The position numbers and the translations under genes were made by a program. Source: Alicyclobacillus sendaiensis NBRC 100866 (GTDB lineage Bacteria; Bacillota; Bacilli; Alicyclobacillales; Alicyclobacillaceae). From it: a stretch of 46,231 bases of DNA. The notes under the pieces are model-generated. The model worked only from the letters and a program-made list of their open reading frames with translations. It was not told the DNA's origin and ran no database searches. This document shows positions 10,503 to 16,645 of this stretch, in pieces. The stretch is from contig NZ_BCRQ01000016.1 in the NCBI RefSeq assembly GCF_001552675.1, forward strand, positions 1 through 46,231, given 5' to 3'. Position 1 is the stretch's first letter, and each line of letters begins with the position of its first letter.

Positions 10503-11774
10503 ATGCGCGTGAACAAGGGTCGGCTTCGGCTCAGGCTGGCCGCGGCGCTGGCACCCGCGCTGCTTTTCATGACGGCGTGCGGCCAGGCCAACGTCTCCCC
10601 GGAGCGTGCCGCAACAGGGACCGCGCCGGCTTCGGCCAACGGATCCGCCTCCATCGCGGCATCCGCCAGCCAATTCGCGTGGATTGGCGAGCCCAGCGCC
10701 GGATCGGCACCGTGGGTTCGCGCCATCCAGCAGGCGCACCAGAGCGTGGACTACAACGTCTACCTGCTCACCGATGACAACATCGCCAACGCGCTCAAAC
10801 AGGCGGCCGCGCGCGGCGTGGCGGTGCGCGTCATCGTGGACAGCCACCCATACGACTTCCCGGACGCCGTCTCGAAGGAACTCGCGATGTTCCGCGGCTC
10901 GAAGGTGCAGGTCAAGACGTGGTCGCCCTCCGCGAGGAGCTACAATCACGCCAAGTACCTGGTGGTGGACGAGCACCTCGCCATCGTGGGCTCGGCCAAC
11001 GCCACGTATTCGGCCCTCGACGGCGGCGCCAACCTCGAGGACAACGTCGAGGTCGACGGCGGCGCCATTCCGGCCAATCTCTCCGCTTTGTTCCAGGCGG
11101 ACTGGTCCGGTCGTCCACGCCCGAGCCTGCCGCCCGCGCTCATTGTGTCGCCGGGATCGGCCGCGGCGCTCGCTGAGCAGATCCGCCAGCCCGGTCCGGT
11201 CATGATGGCCGAGGAGGAGCTGTACGACGCGCCGGACGTCATGGCGGCCATGGAGGCGAAGGGACGCCAGCTCGAGCTTCTGCTGCCGTCCTCCATCGAC
11301 AGCGAGGAGATGGCGAATGCGCGCGCGCTCGCAGCCCACGGCGTACAGGTGCGGCTCCTCGCGTCGCCTTACGTGCACGCGAAGCTCATCGTCGGGACGG
11401 AAGCCGCCTTCGTCGGCAGCGAGAACATCTCCGCAAATTCGCTCGACGACAACCGCGAGGTCGGTCTGGTCGTCACGCAGCCGCTCGTGCGCGCAGAGGC
11501 GCAGGCGTGGTTCGCGCAGTATTGGCAGAAGGCGAAGCCGCTCGCAAGCGCGTCCGGAACATCCGGCTCCTCGGGCGGGACCTCCTCAAGCGCTGGCGGA
11601 TCATATCCTTACTTGTCACTTGGCATCTCCGAGTCAGAGGCCAGGGCCAAGTGGGGCCCGCCGTCGTCCATCTCGTCCACCACGTACCACGGCAAGCCCG
11701 AGACGGTGTGGGTGTATCCCAACGGCGCGCGGCTCTATTTCCAAGACGGCAGGCTGGTGCACGTTTCGCGCTGA
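10503..11774 (+). CDS. Phospholipase D-like lipoprotein with two HKD motifs
   Basis: 423 residues. It has a lipoprotein signal peptide with lipobox MTAC (cysteine at about residue 24), then two phospholipase D-type half-sites: HAKYLVVDEHLAIVGSAN and HAKLIVGTEAAFVGSEN. These HKD motifs pair to form one phosphotransfer active site in PLD, cardiolipin synthase and Nuc/BfiI-type nucleases. After a serine/glycine-rich linker (about residues 355-370) a small C-terminal domain of about 55 residues ends YPNGARLYFQDGRLVHVSR and resembles short beta-rich SmpA/OmlA-like modules. The start at 10503 uses AGAGGGAG; a GTG two codons later is also possible. A TACAAT at 10471-10476 could be its own -10 element. 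Being surface-anchored next to the Ugp/GDPD genes, it may attack phospholipids or extracellular DNA; the substrate is open. Confidence 0.88.
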   Translation: MRVNKGRLRLRLAAALAPALLFMTACGQANVSPERAATGTAPASANGSASIAASASQFAWIGEPSAGSAPWVRAIQQAHQSVDYNVYLLTDDNIANALKQAAARGVAVRVIVDSHPYDFPDAVSKELAMFRGSKVQVKTWSPSARSYNHAKYLVVDEHLAIVGSANATYSALDGGANLEDNVEVDGGAIPANLSALFQADWSGRPRPSLPPALIVSPGSAAALAEQIRQPGPVMMAEEELYDAPDVMAAMEAKGRQLELLLPSSIDSEEMANARALAAHGVQVRLLASPYVHAKLIVGTEAAFVGSENISANSLDDNREVGLVVTQPLVRAEAQAWFAQYWQKAKPLASASGTSGSSGGTSSSAGGSYPYLSLGISESEARAKWGPPSSISSTTYHGKPETVWVYPNGARLYFQDGRLVHVSR

Positions 11775-11786
11775 CGCCGGCGCATG

Positions 11787-11827
11787 GTGAAAGGCCCAAG
11801 GCCATCCGCGGCCGTGGGCCTTTTCAC
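11787..11827 (+). terminator. Rho-independent terminator after the ugp-GDPD-PLD cluster
   Basis: The arms GTGAAAGGCCC (11787-11797) and GGGCCTTTTCAC (11816-11827) pair, with a second inner GGCC/GGCC stem. A TTTT lies in the 3' arm. It sits between two convergent genes and may work in both directions. Confidence 0.85.
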
Positions 11828-11856
11828 GTGCGCGGGAAGCCACAACTACCGGCCGA

Positions 11857-13284
11857 TCACGCCTCGCGCTTTGCGATCTGCCGCGCCACATGCACGCCGC
11901 ACGAGGCCGCCTGCGAGATGCCGCGCGAGATGCCGGGCCCGTCGCCCGCGCAGTAGAGGCCGTCGATCTTCGTCTGCAGGTCCGGCCCTACCTCGGCGCG
12001 CGCGGCGTAGAACTTCGCCTCCACGCCGTAGAACAGGGTGTGGTCGCTCGCGACGCCGGGCGCCACCTTGTCGAGCGCCTCCATCATCTCCATCAGCGCC
12101 ACCATCGTCTTGTACGGCAGCACAAGGCCGAGATCGCCCGGCACGGCCTCCTTGAGCGTCGGCTCGACAAACCCTTCGCGAATGCGCTGCGGCGTGGAAC
12201 GGCGGCCCTTGCGCAGATCGCCGTACTTCTGCAGGATGATGGACCCGTTCGACAGCTCGTTTGCGTGCCGGCAGATGCTCTTCGCGAACTCGTTCGGCTT
12301 GTCAAACGGCTCGGTGAACCGATGGCTGACGAGCAGCGCAAAGTTCGTGTTCTGCGAGCCGAGCGCCGGATCGTGATAGGCGTGGCCGTTCGCCGCCATG
12401 ACGCCCGTGTGATTTTCAATTACGACGTGACCGGACGGGTTCGCGCAGAACGTCCGCACCAAAAGCCCCGTGGCAGGCGACTGGAACAAGAATTTGGCCT
12501 CGTACAGGTGCTCGTTCAGCTCCTGCATGACCACGTTCGAGGTCTCCACGCGCACGCCGATGTCCACCTGGTTGTTGGTCATCTTGAGCTTGTGCCGCCG
12601 GAACAAATCGGACAGCCACGTCGCCCCGTCTCGCCCCGGCGCCAAAAGCACGTAGCGGCTGCGGATGATCTCGCCGCCGCGCAGGATCACGCCGCCGACG
12701 CGCTCGCCCTCCACCACGATGTCCTCGACGAACGTGCGAAACCGGAGATCGATGTGCCGGCCAAGGTGCTCGAACAGCGACTGGATGAGCTCCAGGTTCT
12801 TGTCGGTGCCGATGTGGCGCACGCGCCCGCGGAGCAGCTTGAGCCCAGCCGCCATGGCCCTGCGCTCGATGGCAGCCACAGCGGGCGTGGACGGGTCCGT
12901 CACGGTATCGGGCGCCCCGTGCCGCAGATTGATGGCGTCCACGTATTCGATGAGGGCGAGCACCTCGCTCGCCGGCAGATACTCCGTCAGGTAGCCCCCA
13001 TATTCGGCTGTGATGTTGAACTTGCCGTCCGAAAAGCTGCCCGCGCCGCCCGCGCCGTTGATGACGCCGCACGCCGGCCAGCAGCTCGCGTACGTCTTGA
13101 TCTTGTTGGGCGGAGGGCACTTGTCAATGCGCCCTTCCATGATGGGACAGTGGCGAAACCGCGCCTCCACGCCCTTGTCGATGAGAAGGACGCTCAAATG
13201 CGGCGCCTTCTCCACCAATTCGTAGGCGGCATAGAGGCCGGCGGGCCCCGCGCCCACGATGATCACGTCGTACTGCAGAGCCAT
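11857..13284 (-). CDS. FAD-dependent dehydrogenase (COG2509-like, NAD/FAD-utilising)
   Basis: 475 residues with an N-terminal dinucleotide-binding fold (DVIIVGAGPAGLYAAYEL) and a C-terminal FAD motif (GLYCAGDGPGISRGISQAA). The CWPACGVINGAGGAGSFSDG block and overall layout match the uncharacterised FAD-dependent dehydrogenases of the COG2509 group, related to the large-subunit oxidoreductases that reduce conjugated or unsaturated substrates. The substrate is not known for the family as far as I recall. The ATG at 13284 was chosen because GAGGGGG lies seven bases upstream; a TTG at 13290 would be too close. It is transcribed divergently from the DUF4406 gene, and the shared intergenic region contains inverted and direct repeats. 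Confidence 0.88.
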   Translation of the reverse strand: MALQYDVIIVGAGPAGLYAAYELVEKAPHLSVLLIDKGVEARFRHCPIMEGRIDKCPPPNKIKTYASCWPACGVINGAGGAGSFSDGKFNITAEYGGYLTEYLPASEVLALIEYVDAINLRHGAPDTVTDPSTPAVAAIERRAMAAGLKLLRGRVRHIGTDKNLELIQSLFEHLGRHIDLRFRTFVEDIVVEGERVGGVILRGGEIIRSRYVLLAPGRDGATWLSDLFRRHKLKMTNNQVDIGVRVETSNVVMQELNEHLYEAKFLFQSPATGLLVRTFCANPSGHVVIENHTGVMAANGHAYHDPALGSQNTNFALLVSHRFTEPFDKPNEFAKSICRHANELSNGSIILQKYGDLRKGRRSTPQRIREGFVEPTLKEAVPGDLGLVLPYKTMVALMEMMEALDKVAPGVASDHTLFYGVEAKFYAARAEVGPDLQTKIDGLYCAGDGPGISRGISQAASCGVHVARQIAKREA

Positions 13285-13339
13285 GCGCAATCCCCCTCGC
13301 AGCCCCGGCCTGACGCACAGGGCAACCCTTGGCCGTGAT

Positions 13340-13397
13340 CCGAACGTTCATTGTATAGAAAGATGAAACGTTCGCCAAGAAGTCGATTCGCCAAGAA
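13340..13397. repeat. Inverted repeat and 16-base-period direct repeat in a divergent promoter region
   Basis: An almost perfect inverted repeat is formed by CGAACGTTCAT (13341-13351) and ATGAAACGTTCG (13363-13374), flanking a TATACA-like -10 on the minus strand (13353-13358). Overlapping its right arm is a direct repeat TTCGCCAAGAA at 13371-13381 and 13387-13397. Both look like operator-type elements for the FAD dehydrogenase gene. The cognate regulator is not identifiable. Confidence 0.5.
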
Positions 13398-13411
13398 CCC
13401 CAAAAGCCCGC

Positions 13412-13440
13412 TTGACACCGAACATATGTTCGATTATGCT
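13412..13440 (+). promoter_or_regulatory. Sigma-A promoter with an embedded perfect LexA box (CGAACATATGTTCG)
   Basis: TTGACA (13412-13417) and TATGCT (13435-13440) are separated by exactly 17 bases, a near-consensus vegetative promoter. The spacer contains CGAACATATGTTCG (13419-13432), which fits the Gram-positive LexA/DinR operator CGAAC-N4-GTTCG without mismatch and is perfectly palindromic. LexA bound here would block RNA polymerase, so the downstream DUF4406 gene should be switched on by DNA damage. This is established for the motif in Bacillus and inferred here. Confidence 0.85.
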
Positions 13441-13471
13441 TGAACTCAGGATGCTGAGGAGGCGAGACGTC

Positions 13472-13825
13472 GTGAAGCGCATCTATCTGTCCGGTCCCAT
13501 GACGGGGCTCCCACACGGAAATCGCCCTGCCTTCCTGGAAGCCGCGCGGTCACTCCGCGCCCGAGGCTTTCAGGTCATCAATCCAGCCGAATACGGTTCC
13601 CCGGAAGACGACTGGTTCGCCGCCATGCGCCGAGACATCCGCATGCTGATGGACGCGGACGCCGTGGTAACGCTCCCTGGCTGGGAGCGCTCGCGCGGCG
13701 CCAGATTGGAAGTGTATGTGGCGTCTCAGTTGAACATGCCCGTGTACACGCTGACCGCCTGTCTTCACAGCGCGGAAGAGGACCTGGCCAAGGCTCCGGC
13801 CATCCAACTGTCGCTCGAATTGTGA
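13472..13825 (+). CDS. DUF4406 protein (nucleoside 2-deoxyribosyltransferase-like), LexA-controlled
   Basis: 117-residue protein with the N-terminal KRIYLSGPMTGLPHGNRPAF typical of DUF4406, a Rossmann-like family related to nucleoside 2-deoxyribosyltransferases and often found in phages. Further hallmarks are NPAEYG, the DIRMLMDADAVVTLPGWERSRGARLE block (the family's acidic active-site-like region) and a conserved ASQLNMPVYTL. The GTG start at 13472 has GAGGAGG nine bases upstream; the ATG at 13451 is less well placed. Its promoter overlaps a perfect LexA box, so it is probably an SOS gene. A role in nucleotide salvage or sanitation after DNA damage would fit the family and the neighbouring thymidine kinase, but this is a guess. 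Confidence 0.88.
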   Translation: MKRIYLSGPMTGLPHGNRPAFLEAARSLRARGFQVINPAEYGSPEDDWFAAMRRDIRMLMDADAVVTLPGWERSRGARLEVYVASQLNMPVYTLTACLHSAEEDLAKAPAIQLSLEL

Positions 13826-13859
13826 CGCAAAGGCGCGGCGCGCCTCGCGCGGACGCGCG

Positions 13860-14456
13860 TCAAGGTCCCGTGGCGCGCATGAGCCCCTCCACGTCCGGAT
13901 GAAAGTAGTGCTTGCGGCAGACGGACTTGTAGAGATCGTTGCCGCCCACCTCAATCTGCTCGCCCTCGTACACCGGGCGCCCGTCTTTGACCTTGAGGAT
14001 CATCGTCGCCTTGCGGTCGCATCCGGGATGGGCGCAGATGGTCTTGATCTCTTCAATGCGGTCCGCCCACAGGATGGCCGCCTCACTGCCCTCGAACAGG
14101 CGGTTGCGGTAGTCCTTCAGGAGGCCGTACATGATGACGGGGATGTCGAGATCGTCCGCCACGCGCGCCAACTGCCTCACGTGGTAGGCGCGGAGAAACT
14201 GGACCTCGTCCACCAGCACGCAGTCAGGCATCTCAGCGCGCACGGACTCAAACAGGTCCGTGTCCTCCTCGACGACGACGGCCCGCTTTGAAATGCCCAC
14301 CCGAGACGCAATAACACCTCGGCCGTACCGGTCGTCGATGGCGGGCGTGAACAGCGCCACCTTTTTACCCTGCTCCTCGTAGCTGTGGGCGACGGTCAGC
14401 AGCTGAATGGACTTGCTCGCGTTCATCTGTCCAAAGCGGAAGTACAACTTCGCCAC
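13860..14456 (-). CDS. tdk: Thymidine kinase (type II, TK1-like)
   Basis: 198 residues, normal for bacterial thymidine kinase, which makes dTMP from thymidine in the salvage pathway. The phosphate-binding loop reads GQMNASKS (residues 9-16). It is the MNxxKS form with serine in place of the usual glycine, a variant I have seen in other Firmicute enzymes. The catalytic glutamate lies in VDEVQFL, and zinc-binding cysteines in CAHPGCD and SVCRKHYF. The thymidine-binding lid VYEGEQIEVGGNDLYKSVC is intact. The GTG start at 14456 has AAGAGGGA about six bases upstream. It is convergent with the DUF4406 gene (34-base gap) and lies 46 bases after the SDR gene on the same strand. Confidence 0.96.
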   Translation of the reverse strand: MAKLYFRFGQMNASKSIQLLTVAHSYEEQGKKVALFTPAIDDRYGRGVIASRVGISKRAVVVEEDTDLFESVRAEMPDCVLVDEVQFLRAYHVRQLARVADDLDIPVIMYGLLKDYRNRLFEGSEAAILWADRIEEIKTICAHPGCDRKATMILKVKDGRPVYEGEQIEVGGNDLYKSVCRKHYFHPDVEGLMRATGP

Positions 14457-14502
14457 TTGTATCCCTCTTTCTGGCTCCCGGGAGCGCGTGATAAACGCGA
14501 GT

Positions 14503-15441
14503 TCAGGCCTCCTCGAGCGCGTACCAGGCGTCGCGCGGAATGCCCGTCATCTCGAGCGAGGCGCTCCAGAGCTCGCGCGCCGCGGCGAGATCGCGAGAAG
14601 CCGGGGACGAAGACACCACGACGGGATACCCTCGCGAGCCTCGGTCCGGGCCCACGTACTCACCGCCTTCGAGGTCCGGATGCGTAGCGGCGTAGAGCGT
14701 GGGGAGCGCGCCCATCTCGCTCGGCTGCGCAAAGCGGTTCACCAACCGAGCCAGCGGCTTGGCCCAGGCGCTCTTCAGCATGCCGTTCTCGACAAGGGAC
14801 GTCGCGGCAAAGCCGGGATGACAGGCGATGCTCTTCAGGGGAAGCCCTCGGCGCTTCAGGCGACGGTCGAGCTCATAGGCGAAGAGGAGATTCGCGAGTT
14901 TGCTCTGCGCGTAGCTCTCGAATCGCCGGTACCGCCCTCCGCCGCGCACGTACGCGAGATCCAGGTGTTTGGCCATCTGGTGCGCCATGCTGCTCACGGT
15001 CACCACGCGCGCGCCGGTAGTCCCGGCGAGAATCGGAAGCAACTGCAGCGTGAGCGCGAAGTGGCCGAGGTGATTGGTGCCGAACTGAAGCTCGTAGCCT
15101 TGGCGCGTCGTGCCATAGGATGTGGCCATGACGCCTGCATTGTTGATCAACAGATCAAGCGGCTGGCCGTCCGCCACGAGCGCATCCGCGAACGCGCGAA
15201 CGCTGTCGAGATCGGCCAAGTCCAGCAGGCGCACGTCCACCTCGGCATGCGGCGCCTCCGCCAAGATCCGAGCCCTGGCGTCTTCGCCGCGCCCGCGATT
15301 GCGCACTGCGAGCGTCACCCTCGCCCCGCGCTTCGCCAAAAACCGCGCCCCCTGCCATCCGATGCCGCTGTTCGCGCCTGTGATGACTGCCCACTTCCCC
15401 TTGAGATTGGGGATCTGGTCCGCCGTCCACGCCACACGCAT
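14503..15441 (-). CDS. Short-chain dehydrogenase/reductase (retinol dehydrogenase-like)
   Basis: 312-residue classical SDR. The nucleotide-binding TGANSGIG lies at about residues 20-27, the structural NNAG in LINNAGVM, and the catalytic serine and YxxxK in VTVSSMAH and SYAQSKLAN. A long C-terminal extension and the AVRNRGRGEDAR segment (arginines next to the cofactor) suggest NADP(H) and place it near the retinol dehydrogenase/WW-oxidoreductase-like branch. The substrate is unknown. The ATG at 15441 is directly abutted by its GGGGG run, so a GTG two codons later (15435) may be the true start. It may be co-transcribed with tdk. Confidence 0.88.
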   Translation of the reverse strand: MRVAWTADQIPNLKGKWAVITGANSGIGWQGARFLAKRGARVTLAVRNRGRGEDARARILAEAPHAEVDVRLLDLADLDSVRAFADALVADGQPLDLLINNAGVMATSYGTTRQGYELQFGTNHLGHFALTLQLLPILAGTTGARVVTVSSMAHQMAKHLDLAYVRGGGRYRRFESYAQSKLANLLFAYELDRRLKRRGLPLKSIACHPGFAATSLVENGMLKSAWAKPLARLVNRFAQPSEMGALPTLYAATHPDLEGGEYVGPDRGSRGYPVVVSSSPASRDLAAARELWSASLEMTGIPRDAWYALEEA

Positions 15442-15523
15442 CCCCCCGCGCCAGCCAATGTCTATTGTTCATACTACTCCATCCGCGGGAATCGGGATAG
15501 ACTGAAGAGCTGGAGGTGTTTCG

Positions 15524-16645
15524 GTGAACGAGTGGCTGGATTGGGTGCTTTGGGCCGTGGTGGCGATTTCGGCATTCGGAGGCTTTCTACGCGGGTTTGC
15601 GCGCGAGTCGCACCGGCTCGTGCGGACTGCGGCGTGGGTCGCCGAGGTGATCGCTTCGTCCGCCGTCGCGTTTGCGGCAAGCCGCTCTATCCGCAACTTC
15701 GTTCTGCAGGACGGCCGGAGCTCGACCATGCCCGATTGGCTCAAACATCTCGCCGCCTTCTGGCAGCAGTCGCCGAGGCTGTGCAACTGGATTGCGTTTC
15801 TCGCGGCCTACCTCATCATTTCGTCCGCCATCGGGGCGGTGTTCGCGCCGCTTTTCGCCCGGTGGATCCGGCCGCGCCGACCCGTGCGCGCCTGGAGCCG
15901 CGTGGGAGGACTCGTGGTTGGCGGGATGATGGGCGCCTTCCGCGCCGCAGCCGTCGGCGCAGGCCTGTTTCTCATCCTCCAATACGTGTCGGCGCCGGCC
16001 CTTGCGCGCGCTTGCCAGGCCTCGCCCGCGTACCGCTGGCTGTCGCGTCACGTCTACACGCCGTGGCTTCGCCCCATCGCCGAGCGCGAAATGCCGGTAT
16101 TGGCCAAAGGCGCGGCCCAGACCGTGGCCGCCGACATCTCCCTGTTCGTCGTCCCCTTAGGCCCTGGCGAGGAGGCGGGCATTCTCGTCATTCCCAAGCC
16201 GGTAGCGGAAAAGGCGCGCGCCATCACGAGCGGTCTCAGCTCGCCGTACGCGAAGGCGCGCGCCCTGTACGAATGGGAGATTCACCACATCCATTACGAC
16301 TGGAAGAAATATGACGACTATGTCTACGCCGGCAAATGGGACGCCCAGTCCCCGCTCACCACGCTTCAAACCGGCAAGGGCGTATGCGCCGACTACGCGC
16401 TCCTCTACGCAGACATGGCGCACGCCGTGGGCCTCACCGTGCGCATCGACGAGGGCGTAGCGCTGAGCGGCGGCGTGGAAGGATCCCACGCCTGGAACGA
16501 GGTGTGGATCCCGAACGAGCACCGGTACATCCTGGTGGACCCCACCTGGGGTTCCGCGCAGGACGCGTGGTTCGACGTGCCGCCCGCCATCTTCGACGAG
16601 ACGCACAGGCTCACGACGCGCATCACCATCTACGCGTCCACCTGA
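15524..16645 (+). CDS. CvpA-like membrane domain fused to a transglutaminase-like protease domain
   Basis: 373 residues in two parts. Residues 1 to about 160 hold four hydrophobic segments and the WAVVAISAFGGFLRG start typical of CvpA/colicin-V-production membrane proteins. From about residue 220 a transglutaminase/papain-like fold follows, with the Cys-His-Asp triad visible in GVCADYALL, GSHAWNEVW and ILVDPTWG. Such domains hydrolyse or cross-link peptides at the cell surface or wall. The fusion would place a thiol enzyme on a CvpA-type membrane anchor. The GTG start at 15524 has TGGAGGTG upstream. Its last 16 bases overlap the end of the convergent histidine kinase gene. A DUF-type membrane-transglutaminase of another family is possible, but the triad is clear. 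Confidence 0.85.
   Translation: MNEWLDWVLWAVVAISAFGGFLRGFARESHRLVRTAAWVAEVIASSAVAFAASRSIRNFVLQDGRSSTMPDWLKHLAAFWQQSPRLCNWIAFLAAYLIISSAIGAVFAPLFARWIRPRRPVRAWSRVGGLVVGGMMGAFRAAAVGAGLFLILQYVSAPALARACQASPAYRWLSRHVYTPWLRPIAEREMPVLAKGAAQTVAADISLFVVPLGPGEEAGILVIPKPVAEKARAITSGLSSPYAKARALYEWEIHHIHYDWKKYDDYVYAGKWDAQSPLTTLQTGKGVCADYALLYADMAHAVGLTVRIDEGVALSGGVEGSHAWNEVWIPNEHRYILVDPTWGSAQDAWFDVPPAIFDETHRLTTRITIYAST

Noticed and set aside
13341-13348. Possible second LexA box (CGAACGTTC) upstream of the FAD dehydrogenase
   Set aside because: The half-sites are fused without the four-base spacer that LexA requires.
13823-13862. TGACGC/GCGTCA dyad between the convergent DUF4406 and tdk genes as a terminator
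   Set aside because: No U-run on either strand and a long weakly paired loop; support is too weak for a feature.
14454-14461. Serine in the thymidine kinase phosphate loop as a damaged active site
   Set aside because: The loop at residues 9-16 is otherwise intact and MNASKS-type loops occur in other Firmicute thymidine kinases, so loss of function is not indicated.
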